DNA of 64,000 nt from Secundilactobacillus folii. GTDB taxonomy: Bacteria > Bacillota > Bacilli > Lactobacillales > Lactobacillaceae. The stretch's first letter is position 1. Every line of letters starts with the position of its first letter. Below, piece by piece: positions 25,462 to 34,131 of this stretch. Both the position numbers and the translations under genes were made by a program. The stretch spans positions 124,001 to 188,000 of the forward strand of contig NZ_WNJO01000003.1 in the NCBI RefSeq assembly GCF_009720675.1, read 5' to 3'. The notes beneath the pieces were generated by a model. The model was not told the DNA's origin, did no database searches, and was given only the letters and a program-made list of their open reading frames with translations.

Positions 25462-26611
25462 ACTTCTCACTTAACGTTTCGTAAATCGTCTGTAAACCGC
25501 TACTTAGGTCATCTTCACTCATCACTAACGGTGGCAGCAACCGCAACGTGTTACCCACTGCAGATAGTGTCAGTAAGCCCTTTTTTTGTAGCTCCTGGAT
25601 CACACTGTTCACTGGTACGGCTTCTGCTAGATGGATACCCACCATGAAGCCCTTGCCACTGACAGATTTGACGGCATCCAGGCTGTCGAATTTATTCAAA
25701 GTATCCCAAATTACTGCTGACTTTGTCTGAACCTGCTCTAGGAAGGACGGCGTCAGCTGGGTTAAAACGGCCTCCGCAGCCGCCATCGTCAGCGGATTCC
25801 CAGCAAAAGTCGAGCCGTGGGAACCGGGACCGAATGCGGCACCCAATTTGGACTTACCAATCATCGCACCCACCGGTAAGCCGTTTGCAAGCGCCTTTGC
25901 AGAGGTCACAATGTCTGGATCAAGCCCAAAACCTTGGTAGGCAAACTTATAACCGGTTCGGCCAATGCCCGTTTGCACCTCATCAATAATTAGCAGCGTG
26001 TGCGTGGCCTGACACTTATCTTGGACTTTATGCAGCCAATCTTGGTCACCAACAATCACGCCACCTTCACCTTGGATCACTTCCAAAATGACGGCTGCCA
26101 AGTCATCGGTAATGGCAGCTAACGACGCGTCATCGTTATAATCGGCAAAACTAATATCCGGTACTAACGGTGCGTACCCCGCTTGCACGCCTGGATTGCC
26201 GGTCATGGACATCGAGCCGTAAGTCCGGCCGTGAAAGGAATGGTGAAACGAAAGGACTTGCGTCTTGCCAGTCGCTTTACGCGCCAGCTTCAACGCGGCC
26301 TCGTTGGCTTCAGTCCCTGAATTAGCAAAAAAGACCATCTTGTCTTCATCCCCCACTAACAGTGAGGCGACTGATTCTTGTAAATGGTTCTCATACAGGT
26401 TAGAAATGTGCCACAGCTTGGTAAGCTGCACCTGAACGGCATTTTGAACCTTCGTATTCTGATAACCCAGGCTGCAAACGCCGATACCAGACGTAAAATC
26501 AAGGTAATCCTGCCCGTTATTGTCAGTAATCACGACCCCGTTGCCCGAAATTGGCTCGAAAGGAAAGCGTTCGTAGGTTGGAAATACATGCGTCATGCTC
26601 ATATTAGTCAT
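25460..26611 (-). CDS. argD: Acetylornithine aminotransferase
   Basis: 383 residues. Converts N-acetylglutamate semialdehyde to N-acetylornithine with PLP. Class-III aminotransferase motifs: FANSGTEANEAALKLARKAT, SFHHSFHGRTYGSMSMTG, IIDEVQTGIGRTG, and the PLP lysine in VTSAKALANGLPVGAMIG. Last gene of argCJBD. It overlaps argB by 8 bp, with the argB end GGGGGTC serving as ribosome site; the second or third Met (residues 4 or 6) would give better spacing, so the exact start is open. Confidence 0.95.
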   Translation of the reverse strand: MTNMSMTHVFPTYERFPFEPISGNGVVITDNNGQDYLDFTSGIGVCSLGYQNTKVQNAVQVQLTKLWHISNLYENHLQESVASLLVGDEDKMVFFANSGTEANEAALKLARKATGKTQVLSFHHSFHGRTYGSMSMTGNPGVQAGYAPLVPDISFADYNDDASLAAITDDLAAVILEVIQGEGGVIVGDQDWLHKVQDKCQATHTLLIIDEVQTGIGRTGYKFAYQGFGLDPDIVTSAKALANGLPVGAMIGKSKLGAAFGPGSHGSTFAGNPLTMAAAEAVLTQLTPSFLEQVQTKSAVIWDTLNKFDSLDAVKSVSGKGFMVGIHLAEAVPVNSVIQELQKKGLLTLSAVGNTLRLLPPLVMSEDDLSSGLQTIYETLSEK

Positions 26612-27347
26612 TGACCCCCATTTTTAAAATTGTTCCTGGATGCGTCAGCTGATCGGTGATGCGCACCGCTTGAACGCCGGCGTGCACCGCTTTTACGGCG
26701 GCTGACAACTTGGGCTGCATCCCCGCTGAAATAACGTTGTCAGCAATCAACTGCGAAACGTCTTGCGGAATCAGGGCAGAAATGACTTCGCCACCCTTTA
26801 AAACGCCGGGAACGTCGGTGAGTAAGTACAGTTGGCTAGCTTTCAGCAACCGAGCCACATCAGCGGCAGCCGTATCAGCGTTCACGTTCAGCCACTCGCC
26901 GGCTTTGGTCAGCGCTAACGGTGATAGTACACCGATCTGATCAGCCAGGATCTTCGACAGAATCAGTTCGTTGACCCCGATGATATTGCCGACATAGCCG
27001 TATTTTTCTTGGTCAATATAATTACCGGTCAGCAACTGCTGGTCAGCGGCATTCAGTCCAATGGCTGGTAATCCTGCATCCGCCAGCCGCTTCAATAACG
27101 CCGGCTGGGCGTCTCCCAGCAGGACCATTTTCGTCAGTGCCAGTGTAGCAGCGTCCGTAACTCGAATCCCGTGCTGCTTATTAGTCGGAATTCCCAGTTG
27201 CGTAGCGAGCTTAGAAATTTGCGGGCCGCCACCATGGATCAGCAGCACCTTTTTGCCGGCCTGACGCCATTGTCGTAGTTGCTCAAAGAATTCGTGATTC
27301 AGTTGTGAAATGGCGTTGCCGCCAATTTTGACGATGATGAGATTCAT
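26604..27347 (-). CDS. argB: Acetylglutamate kinase
   Basis: About 247 residues. Phosphorylates N-acetylglutamate with ATP. The amino-acid-kinase fold is visible: IVKIGGNAIS, LLIHGGGPQISKLA, LGIPTNKQHGIRVTD, GLNAADQQLLTG, LNVNADTAAADVARLL and LYLLTDVPGVL. The start at 27347 has GGGAG 8 nt upstream and yields the usual N-terminus MNLIIVKIGG; the ATG six codons earlier has no ribosome site. It lies between argJ and argD. Confidence 0.95.
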   Translation of the reverse strand: MNLIIVKIGGNAISQLNHEFFEQLRQWRQAGKKVLLIHGGGPQISKLATQLGIPTNKQHGIRVTDAATLALTKMVLLGDAQPALLKRLADAGLPAIGLNAADQQLLTGNYIDQEKYGYVGNIIGVNELILSKILADQIGVLSPLALTKAGEWLNVNADTAAADVARLLKASQLYLLTDVPGVLKGGEVISALIPQDVSQLIADNVISAGMQPKLSAAVKAVHAGVQAVRITDQLTHPGTILKMGVND

Positions 27348-27368
27348 GATGACCGCTCCCTTCATATT

Positions 27369-28574
27369 TTATGTGTGATAACTCGCGTTAATCTTGACGT
27401 AGTTATAGGTGAGATCGCAACCCCAGGCTTGGCCGGTGGCATCACCAGCGTGGAGGTCAACGTCAATGACGACTTTATCGGCACCCATCTTTTGCGATGC
27501 CGCCTGTTCATCAAATGGCACTGCTACGCTATCGGCAACCATCGGCACATCGTTGACCATGATTGCCACGTGTTCAGTATCAACGTGAGCAGTCGTGTTG
27601 CCAACGGTGGCAATGATTCGACCCCAGTTAGGGTCTTGGCCAAAGACTGCGGCTTTGACGAGGTTCGACCCCACGATTGCCTTGGCAACCTCTTGGCCTT
27701 CCATTTCATTAAGCGCACCACTAACGTTGCACTCGACCAGCTTTGTAGCCCCTTCACCGTCAGCTGCAATCTGCTTAGCAAGCTCACCTAAAACGGTATG
27801 TAATCCGGTGTTAAAGGCCTCGTAATCAGCATCGTCAACGCTGGTTAGTTCCGGCGTATCCGCTTTACCATTTGCCATCACAACGACCATGTCATTGGTA
27901 GAGGTATCCCCATCCACCGTAATTTGGTTGAACGTGGTGTCAACGTTTTGACTCAGCATCTGCTGCAGAAAATCACCATCCACGGCTGCATCGGTGGTCA
28001 CAAAGCCCAGCATGGTCGCCATCTTGGGATGAATCATACCAGAACCCTTTGCGAACCCCGTAATGGTTACCTTTTTACCAGCCATTTCTAATTGGACGCA
28101 GGCGTGTTTCGGTTGCTTATCAGTCGTCATTACCGCCCGGGTCACGTTATCGCCGTGGTGGGGGCTGAGCTGTGCAATGCCCTGTTTGATCTTATCCATT
28201 GGCAGAAAAGCGCCAATTAAGCCCGTTGATGCAACCCCGACTAGTGATGGGTCAAGCTGCAGCTTATCAGTAACCAATTGCTGTTCCTCGTGGGCATCCG
28301 CTTCACCTTGTGCGCCAGTGCAGGAGTTAGCAATCGCACTGTTCATGACGACCGCTTGCAGTTGATGGTCCTGATTGATCATCGTTTTAGTCAGCTTAGT
28401 TGGTGCAGCTTGAAACTGATTCGTCGTGTACGTCCCAGCTGCATTTGCCGGCACCTCAGAGACTAGGTAACCAAAGTCTAATTTATCGCTGACGCCGATT
28501 CCTAGTTTAATACCATCATTGTAATATCCATTGGGCCACGTAAAGGCCACTTTTTTAATTTGATTTTTGATCAT
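27369..28574 (-). CDS. argJ: Bifunctional ornithine acetyltransferase / N-acetylglutamate synthase
   Basis: About 401 residues. Transfers the acetyl group of N-acetylornithine to glutamate, making the acetyl cycle; possible acetyl-CoA use too. The self-cleavage site is seen in DGEGATKLVECNV (cleavage Ala|Thr, the Thr becoming the nucleophile), and STGLIGAFLPMDK, KGSGMIHPKMATML and DPNWGRI are family signatures. The start chosen at 28574 lies 9 nt after GGAAGG; ATG at 28580 is an alternative. An ArgJ in the operon fits the absence of a separate argE/argA here. Confidence 0.95.
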   Translation of the reverse strand: MIKNQIKKVAFTWPNGYYNDGIKLGIGVSDKLDFGYLVSEVPANAAGTYTTNQFQAAPTKLTKTMINQDHQLQAVVMNSAIANSCTGAQGEADAHEEQQLVTDKLQLDPSLVGVASTGLIGAFLPMDKIKQGIAQLSPHHGDNVTRAVMTTDKQPKHACVQLEMAGKKVTITGFAKGSGMIHPKMATMLGFVTTDAAVDGDFLQQMLSQNVDTTFNQITVDGDTSTNDMVVVMANGKADTPELTSVDDADYEAFNTGLHTVLGELAKQIAADGEGATKLVECNVSGALNEMEGQEVAKAIVGSNLVKAAVFGQDPNWGRIIATVGNTTAHVDTEHVAIMVNDVPMVADSVAVPFDEQAASQKMGADKVVIDVDLHAGDATGQAWGCDLTYNYVKINASYHT

Positions 28575-28590
28575 AAGCATTGTCCTTCCT

Positions 28591-29628
28591 CTATACAAAT
28601 GCAGGTAGTGTGGGCAGACCCACTTTTTCGTCGATGTTAAATAAATGATTGAAGTTTTGAACCGCCTGTCCGGCAGCCCCCTTCATCAGGTTGTCGATCA
28701 CGCTGATTACCATGACGGTTTGCGTAACCGGGTTAAACACCACGCCAATGTCGCAATTGTTGGTGCCGACGACTTCTTTTAGATCTGGGGTTTGACCATC
28801 CAACACGTTAACAAACGGCGCATCCGCGTAATCATCATTGAACGCCTTCATTAATTTAGTCTGGGTGACTCCAGGCTTGACCTTCGCGTAAATACTAGCC
28901 ATGAGCCCGGTGGTCAACGGTAAAAGCGTGGTGCTAAACTGAATCGCCTGTACCTCGTCATTCCATTTTTGCAGCTGCGCCACGATCTCTGGAATATGTT
29001 TGTGAGTGTTAATGCCGTACAACTGTAAGTTATCGCTGGCTTCCGTAAAGTGGGTGATCTCAGTGAGCTTTTTGCCAGCTCCTGAAGTCCCAGACTTGGC
29101 ATCGACCACGATGGAATCGGGATCGATCAGGTCGGCTTGAACCATCGGCGCTAATCCCAATAAAGTGGCCGTAGCGTAACAACCAGGGTTAGCAATGTAG
29201 TTACTGGTCTCTTGCGGAAAGTCCGCCAAACTGTAGCTGGCCTTTTGTAAATGCTCAGCTGGTGCTGACGGCTTGTGGTACCACTTTTCGTACTCGGCCG
29301 GATCGGTTAGCCGATAATCGCCGGATAAGTCGATCACCGGAAAGTCGGCATCGATGAAATCGCCAGCCAGCTGACTGCTGACCCCAGCCGATGTCGCAAA
29401 AAACACCGCCGCGTTATCCATCATGATCTGTGCCGAATCGAATTTTTGAATTGGCACGTGCTGACCGTGAAACCCAGGAACTAGTTCGTCGAGATAGCGG
29501 ACTGTACCGTCTTCCCCTTCATTTACATGTCCATACAAGTTGATTTGATCAATTTCCGGGTGGTTGGCAAGCAGTGTATAGAGCACTGTGCCGCTATATC
29601 CGGTCACACCTACAATCGCAACGTCCAT
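28591..29628 (-). CDS. argC: N-acetyl-gamma-glutamyl-phosphate reductase
   Basis: About 345 residues. NADPH-dependent reduction of N-acetylglutamyl phosphate. VAIVGVTGYSGTVLYTLL is the dinucleotide-binding loop, IANPGCYATATLLGLAP carries the catalytic Cys, and SGTSGAGKKLTEITHF and HKHIPEI are further conserved blocks. ATG at 29628 is 6 nt after GAGGTGA; a GTG three codons earlier is less likely. First gene of argCJBD, behind a promoter with an ArgR-like site. Confidence 0.95.
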   Translation of the reverse strand: MDVAIVGVTGYSGTVLYTLLANHPEIDQINLYGHVNEGEDGTVRYLDELVPGFHGQHVPIQKFDSAQIMMDNAAVFFATSAGVSSQLAGDFIDADFPVIDLSGDYRLTDPAEYEKWYHKPSAPAEHLQKASYSLADFPQETSNYIANPGCYATATLLGLAPMVQADLIDPDSIVVDAKSGTSGAGKKLTEITHFTEASDNLQLYGINTHKHIPEIVAQLQKWNDEVQAIQFSTTLLPLTTGLMASIYAKVKPGVTQTKLMKAFNDDYADAPFVNVLDGQTPDLKEVVGTNNCDIGVVFNPVTQTVMVISVIDNLMKGAAGQAVQNFNHLFNIDEKVGLPTLPAFV

Positions 29629-29676
29629 TGGTTTCACCTCACAAAATAAATTAGTTATCTTTTTCGTATGCGTCTT

Positions 29677-29705
29677 ACTATAATCTCATATTCAATAAAA
29701 TGCAA
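29677..29705 (-). promoter_or_regulatory. Promoter of argCJBD
   Basis: Minus strand: TTGCAT (29705-29700), 17-bp spacer, TATAGT (29682-29677). Confidence 0.65.
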
Positions 29706-29707
29706 TA
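29688..29707. promoter_or_regulatory. Candidate ArgR operator (ARG box)
   Basis: TATTCAATAAAATGCAATA resembles the Firmicute ARG box (ATGAATAAAAATTCAAG type) and lies between and over the -35/-10 elements of the arg promoter, where a repressor would act. AT-rich, partly similar sequences lie further upstream at 29745-29795. Confidence 0.5.
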
Positions 29708-29874
29708 TTTTTTAGTGAATTTATCAAATTAGCTTGTTTTTATGTATAATAAATCCATTTATACGCCATATATACATTTATTTTTGAATAATATTAACAC
29801 AGGGTATTAAAAAATGAGGAGAACTAATAGCAGACTGAATGAGGGCGGGTGCTGGGCTTTCCGCTGTGGAATCA

Positions 29875-29916
29875 AAAAAGCTGACTAGCAGAAAATTAAT
29901 TTCTACTAGCCAGCTA
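29875..29916 (-). terminator. Terminator of the HrtAB-like ABC operon
   Basis: Minus strand: AGCTGGCTAGTAGAAA-TTAA-TTTTCTGCTAGTCAGCT then TTTTTT, about 30 nt past the stop. Confidence 0.85.
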
Positions 29917-29942
29917 TGCAGCAGCCACGCCAAACCACTAAA

Positions 29943-30614
29943 TTAGACCGGTCGCATCCGTCCGTCCAAGATCTCATATTGGTGATCGGCAAACTCCGAC
30001 AACCGTTGATCATGGGTCACGATCACAATCGCTTTCCCCTTTTCATGGGCGAAGTTGGCCATAATTTTGCCGACTTCTTTCACCCGAGCCGTATCCAGTG
30101 CGGCCGTGGGTTCATCCGCTAAGATAATCTCTGGATCAGGATAGATAGCACGCGCAATTGCGACCCGTTGATTTTGGCCGCCCGAGAGCTGACTGGGGTA
30201 TTTGGTCATCAAATTATCAATTTGCAGATCCTTCAAGATTTGATTGAAGCGTTCTTTTTCAATGTGATTTTTCTTGACGAAAATATCAACTAACTTAAAC
30301 TGATCCTGCACGGTCAGGTAGGGTACCAAACTGTAGGTTTGCAGCACAAAGCCAATCTTGGACAGCCGAATCGCCTCCTGCTGTCGTCTAGTTTCAGAGG
30401 TGAAAGGACTGCCATTGATCAGAACTTCGCCAGAACTTGGTGATTGCAAGCCCCCCGCAATGGTCAAAAAGGTACTTTTCCCGGATCCCGAGGGTCCAAT
30501 GACCAGGTCGACCTCGCCAGTTTGCGCTTTAAAATTAATGTCGTGAAGCACTTTGACATAGCTTGTACCACTACCGAAATCCTTGCTGACGCCATTTAAC
30601 GTAATTGCTTCCAT
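29943..30614 (-). CDS. ABC transporter ATP-binding protein (LolD/MacB type, HrtA-like)
   Basis: 223 residues. Walker [11 protein letters not shown]-loop region IGFVLQTYSLVPYLTV, signature [15 protein letters not shown], Walker B EIILADEPTAALD, and the switch His in VIVTHDQR. It pairs with the FtsX-like permease three bases upstream. Such two-component exporters (HrtAB, DevAC-like) move hydrophobic or toxic compounds such as haem, or peptides, out of the membrane. Confidence 0.9.
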   Translation of the reverse strand: MEAITLNGVSKDFGSGTSYVKVLHDINFKAQTGEVDLVIGPSGSGKSTFLTIAGGLQSPSSGEVLINGSPFTSETRRQQEAIRLSKIGFVLQTYSLVPYLTVQDQFKLVDIFVKKNHIEKERFNQILKDLQIDNLMTKYPSQLSGGQNQRVAIARAIYPDPEIILADEPTAALDTARVKEVGKIMANFAHEKGKAIVIVTHDQRLSEFADHQYEILDGRMRPV

Positions 30615-30617
30615 AGT

Positions 30618-31676
30618 CTACCCTCCTATCACCGTCACCGGATCAATTGTAATAATTCTGCGAACCGGAATTAGTGCCGCCAAGACGGAGATGATAATTA
30701 ACCCCGCGCTGACTGCCAGTAAGACCGGTATATCAAAGTAAATTGGTACGCCAAGCGGTAATAATTTACCAGTGCCCCAAGTGATCACGCCACTAATGAC
30801 TAAGCCAATGACCACGATCAGTAACGATTGATAGACGGTGGCCTTCACCAGCATTGACGATGGGATACCCTGAGCTCGCAGTACCGCGTAGTTCGGCAAT
30901 TTCTGCATCGTCAGAATATATAGGAAGACTGCGATCACAACTAACGAAATCGCCATCAGAAAACCGATCATAAACCCAAAAGTCATGTTTTGCGCCGAGT
31001 AGCCCGGTAGTTTGTTGACGAGCTGGCTCTTAGTGTATTTTTTAACCGCCTTATGCTTATAGGTTGGCGAACCAGCCTTATTCATGACAGCACTGCCGAT
31101 AATTTGATTTCCTCGGTAGCCCTTCAAAGCCTTCCAGGTCGATAAACTCCCATAGATCACCGGTGCCACGTTTAACCGCTGATCATGCAGAAAACCAACA
31201 ATTTGAAACTTGGTATTGTCCGAGTTAAGGACGACCCGATCCTTGAGCCGATACCCGTCATCCTTAAATTTATCATCCACTACAATCTGGTTGGTCTTGG
31301 TTGGCAAATGCCCACTGGTCGTTTTCAATTCCTGGTAAATAAACTGCGATTTAGATAGCCCAATGAACCGCGCTGACTCGTTTTGACGGTTTGACTCCTT
31401 AGCAATCACCGCCATCTGACCAATCAAAGCCTGACTTTTATTTAAATGACCAACATCATCCTTTTGCAGGATGGACTGATCCAAGCTGATATTGGCATCC
31501 CGGTTCATTAACACCGTTTTTGGCTCCCACGAATCAATCGCCAAGGTATTTTGGCGGGCCAACCCAATGGCCAAACTGGTTAAAACGTAGATCAAGTAGC
31601 CGATCAGAACGATCATCGCAATAATCAGTCCGTAACGGAACTTTTCGTGTTGCATCTCTTTCACTGCTAAAAACAT
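30618..31676 (-). CDS. ABC transporter permease, FtsX/DevC family (HrtB-like)
   Basis: 352 residues with the MacB-like arrangement: helix 1 near the N-terminus (GLIIAMIVLIGYLIYVLTSL), a ~200-residue extracytoplasmic domain, then three helices (GFLMAISLVVIAVFLYILTM, SLLIVVIGLVISGVITWG, ILLAVSAGLIIISVLAALIP-like). MFLAVKEMQHEKFRYGLII and the following LARQNTLAIDSW resemble the start of HrtB haem-efflux permeases. HrtB assignment is by similarity seen by eye; haem was not proven. Operon with the ATPase gene, spacing 3 bp. Confidence 0.8.
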   Translation of the reverse strand: MFLAVKEMQHEKFRYGLIIAMIVLIGYLIYVLTSLAIGLARQNTLAIDSWEPKTVLMNRDANISLDQSILQKDDVGHLNKSQALIGQMAVIAKESNRQNESARFIGLSKSQFIYQELKTTSGHLPTKTNQIVVDDKFKDDGYRLKDRVVLNSDNTKFQIVGFLHDQRLNVAPVIYGSLSTWKALKGYRGNQIIGSAVMNKAGSPTYKHKAVKKYTKSQLVNKLPGYSAQNMTFGFMIGFLMAISLVVIAVFLYILTMQKLPNYAVLRAQGIPSSMLVKATVYQSLLIVVIGLVISGVITWGTGKLLPLGVPIYFDIPVLLAVSAGLIIISVLAALIPVRRIITIDPVTVIGG

Positions 31677-31868
31677 CGTGCCGCCCTCTTTCTCACTTTG
31701 TTACTGAATGTGATTATAGTATCATTATTTGAAGGGAAAAGCATGTTTAATTTATCATGTGATAAATGAATTTAACACTGTCACCTTTTTGCAATATTCA
31801 TTTTTTAGACACGAGCTTGACTTAAACCCTAGTTAAAGTTCTAAACTGAACCTGAAGGAGTGAATAAC

Positions 31869-32432
31869 ATGGCAACAGAACTAGAAAAACTAAAGGCCGG
31901 TGACTGGTACTGCTTCACCAACGAAGAAGTCGCCGCACGGAAAGCTAGAGCAGCCAAATTATGTCAGGAATTTAACGCCATTTCAGCAACGGAACCCGAA
32001 AAACAAACTGCTAAAATGGAAGAAATCCTGGGCTCATATGGCGACAACCTCTCCGTTCAAGCCAACTTTAACTGTGATTACGGCAAGAACATTCATGTGG
32101 GACACGACTTCTTAAGTAATTATAACCTGATTATTTTAGATATTGCTCCAGTTAACATTGGTAATCATGTCATGATCGGTCCAAATGTGGGCATCTATAC
32201 GGTCAACCACCCCATGACAGCAGCTGGTAGACGACAGTACCTCGCAAAGGCAAGTCCCGTCAATATTGGCAACGACGTATGGATCGGCGGCAGTGTCACT
32301 ATTTTGCCCGGCGTGACGATCGGTAACAACGTGGTCATTGGAGCTGGTGCGGTAGTCACCAAGGATATAGCGGATAATACCGTGGTCGCAGGTGTCCCTG
32401 CAAAGCCCATCAAATCGTTAAAAGCGGAATAA
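31869..32432 (+). CDS. Sugar O-acetyltransferase (LacA/Maa type, left-handed beta-helix)
   Basis: 187 residues. N-terminal maltose acetyltransferase helix pair (LEKLKAGDWYCFTNEEVAAR) then hexapeptide repeats typical of the LbH fold, with the family blocks NFNCDYGKNIHVG, GNHVMIGPNVGIYTVNHP (catalytic His in VNHP), VWIGGSVTILPGVTIGNNV and GAGAVVTKDIADNTV. Acetylates a galactoside/maltose-type sugar with acetyl-CoA in the cytosol, usually for detoxification. ATG at 31869 is 8 nt after GAAGGAG; the open frame starts with GTG three codons before. Confidence 0.93.
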   Translation: MATELEKLKAGDWYCFTNEEVAARKARAAKLCQEFNAISATEPEKQTAKMEEILGSYGDNLSVQANFNCDYGKNIHVGHDFLSNYNLIILDIAPVNIGNHVMIGPNVGIYTVNHPMTAAGRRQYLAKASPVNIGNDVWIGGSVTILPGVTIGNNVVIGAGAVVTKDIADNTVVAGVPAKPIKSLKAE

Positions 32433-32487
32433 AAGCCGTGCGACAACTGGTGAAGAATGACACATGATATAGAAATTCTGTTATACT

Positions 32488-32499
32488 GTATTTAAATAC
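32488..32499. promoter_or_regulatory. Perfect palindrome upstream of the XRE/Rgg-like gene
   Basis: GTATTTAAATAC directly follows a TATACT -10 box (32482-32487) and precedes the start codon by 20 nt. Candidate autoregulatory site. Confidence 0.4.
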
Positions 32500-32519
32500 T
32501 AAATACGGGATGATTGGAT

Positions 32520-33368
32520 ATGAATATTGAACGTTTTATCAAGGCGCGCAAGGCCATGGGACTGTCTCAGGCTGAACTCTGCGACGGCATCTGTACCCAG
32601 GCGACCTTGAGTAAATTTGAAAATTCCGGTAAGGCACCTGCGATTCGCATTCTGACACAGCTTTGTGCCCGTTTAAACTTGACGCTAGATGACGTCTTCC
32701 CAGTCAATCCTCCCGCACAATCACAGGCCAATCAACTGTTAGATCAGGCGGAATTCAAACTGATTACCAGCGAATATGAAAGTGCTTCGAATGATCTGGA
32801 CCAAGTCAATTTCGATGACTTGTCTAACACTGGGCAGATGCAGTACTACTTTGTTAAGGGTTATTTATCAGCTTTGCTGGAAAAGCCAATTGCTGATTCA
32901 CTGTACTACTTCAACTTGATCTTAAACGATTTAGATGATACGCACAGTACCATTTTTACTCAATTGGCCTACACTGGCAGTGGTATTGCTTACAGCCATA
33001 ACCATGAAAACCAGAAGAGTGAATTCTTCTTCCAAAAGGTATTTGACGGCCTGCATACCTTGCCATTAACCGATAATAAAGCGATTTGGCGCGCTTTGAA
33101 CATGGTGTTTTATACCGCCGAGTATTTCGCTCACGTGGAGGACTATAAGACTAGCGATTCATTGCTACAGTACGGCTACGAGATTTGCGCCAATAATCAC
33201 GTCACGTTTTATTCTGCCAGGATCTGCTTCCGTATGGCACAAAACGCCATTGCAGAGAGCAAGACTCACGACGAGGTGACGGAATTACTGGACGATGCCA
33301 AGGCCTTTGCCCGCATCAATAATAACCAGATACTATTGAAGCGAATTGAACAAACTACGCTCCAATAG
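32520..33368 (+). CDS. XRE-family regulator with TPR-like C-terminal domain (Rgg/GadR/MutR-like)
   Basis: About 282 residues. N-terminal HTH_3 domain (RFIKARKAMGLSQAELCDG, TLSKFENSGKAPAIRILTQL, residues ~5-60), then an all-helical region that looks like TPR repeats. This layout is that of Rgg/PlcR-like proteins, which often respond to short peptides. The ATG at 32520 is 9 nt after GGGA; a TTG two codons earlier is possible. No companion short peptide gene was seen next to it. Target unknown. Confidence 0.8.
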   Translation: MNIERFIKARKAMGLSQAELCDGICTQATLSKFENSGKAPAIRILTQLCARLNLTLDDVFPVNPPAQSQANQLLDQAEFKLITSEYESASNDLDQVNFDDLSNTGQMQYYFVKGYLSALLEKPIADSLYYFNLILNDLDDTHSTIFTQLAYTGSGIAYSHNHENQKSEFFFQKVFDGLHTLPLTDNKAIWRALNMVFYTAEYFAHVEDYKTSDSLLQYGYEICANNHVTFYSARICFRMAQNAIAESKTHDEVTELLDDAKAFARINNNQILLKRIEQTTLQ

Positions 33369-33378
33369 TAAAAATACA

Positions 33379-33420
33379 CAAAGGGCAACCACTTCTCTTT
33401 CATTGAAGTGGTTGCCCTTT
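33379..33420 (+). terminator. Terminator after the XRE/Rgg-like gene
   Basis: AAAGGGCAACCACTTC-TCTTTCATT-GAAGTGGTTGCCCTTT followed by TGG; stem 16 bp. Confidence 0.75.
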
Positions 33421-33550
33421 TGGTTCGAAATATACTGTTTCATACGTGCTAATTTGATTGGAAATCATTCTGGATCTGGATTGCATTTGAGTTTTAGGGT
33501 GATTTAACTTGTTGTGCTGGGCAAAGACTGGCTTGTAAAGAGGAGTCTAG

Positions 33551-34128
33551 ATTGCCGTAACGTGCTGCGCAAGGCAAAGACCTATCTATAAGGGGGCTTC
33601 GATATCATTCACGGTAAAGCCCACCGTAAATAATATCAGAGGTCCGTGGTCTTTACTTTTATATTGCCGTAACGTGCTGCGAAAAACAGGGACTTGCACC
33701 TAAGCCCACTCTGACATAATTCACGGCAAAGCCCGCCGTAAATTCTGTCAGAGGTTCGTGGTCTTGACTTTTATATTGCCGTAACGTGCTGCGCAAGGCA
33801 AAGACCTATGTATAAGGGGGCTTCGATATCATTCACGGTAAAGCCCACCGTAAATAATATCAGAGGTCCGTGGTCTTGACTTTTATATTGCCGTAACGTG
33901 CTGCGAAAAACAGGGACTTGCACCTAAGCCCACTCTGACATAATTCACGGCAAAGCCCGCCGCAAATTCTGTCAGAGGTTCGTGGTCTTGACTTTTATAT
34001 TGCCGTAACGTGCTGCGCAAGGCAAAGACCTATGTGTAAGGGGGCTTCGATATCATTCACGGTAAAGCCCACCGTAAATAATATCGAAGCCCCCTTACAC
34101 GCCGGTCTTTAAACGCCTTGCTCCGCAC
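33551..34128. repeat. Array of five 112-bp hairpin repeats (A-B-A-B-A')
   Basis: ATTGCCGTAACGTGCTGCG occurs at 33551, 33663, 33775, 33887 and 33999, exactly 112 bp apart. Two unit types alternate. Type A holds GGGGGCTTCGATATCATT and an ACGGT-AAAGCCC-ACCGT hairpin; type B holds ACTCTGACATAATTCACGGC paired with GCCGTAAATTCTGTCAGAGG. The fifth unit ends differently: its right half completes a 103-nt near-perfect palindrome (34018-34120), CAAGGC..GTGTAAGGGGGC..GCCCCCTTACAC..GCCTTG, ending 12 nt from the usp stop codon. The array has no ORF. A single related element lies at 59457-59560. Units may have grown by tandem duplication of a palindromic element; function unknown, but the last copy could terminate usp transcription. 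Confidence 0.95.
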
Positions 34129-34131
34129 TCA

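Noticed and set aside
27375-27791. 138-codon plus-strand frame in argJ
   Set aside because: Antisense to a gene with full ArgJ motifs and no start signals of its own.
33551-34128. Insertion sequence or MITE with flanking target duplications
   Set aside because: No transposase frame and I could not identify a clear target-site duplication; kept as a repeat only.
33530-34130. CRISPR array
   Set aside because: Regular 112-bp spacing looked array-like, but units are nearly identical over full length, with no short repeat plus unique spacer pattern and no cas genes.
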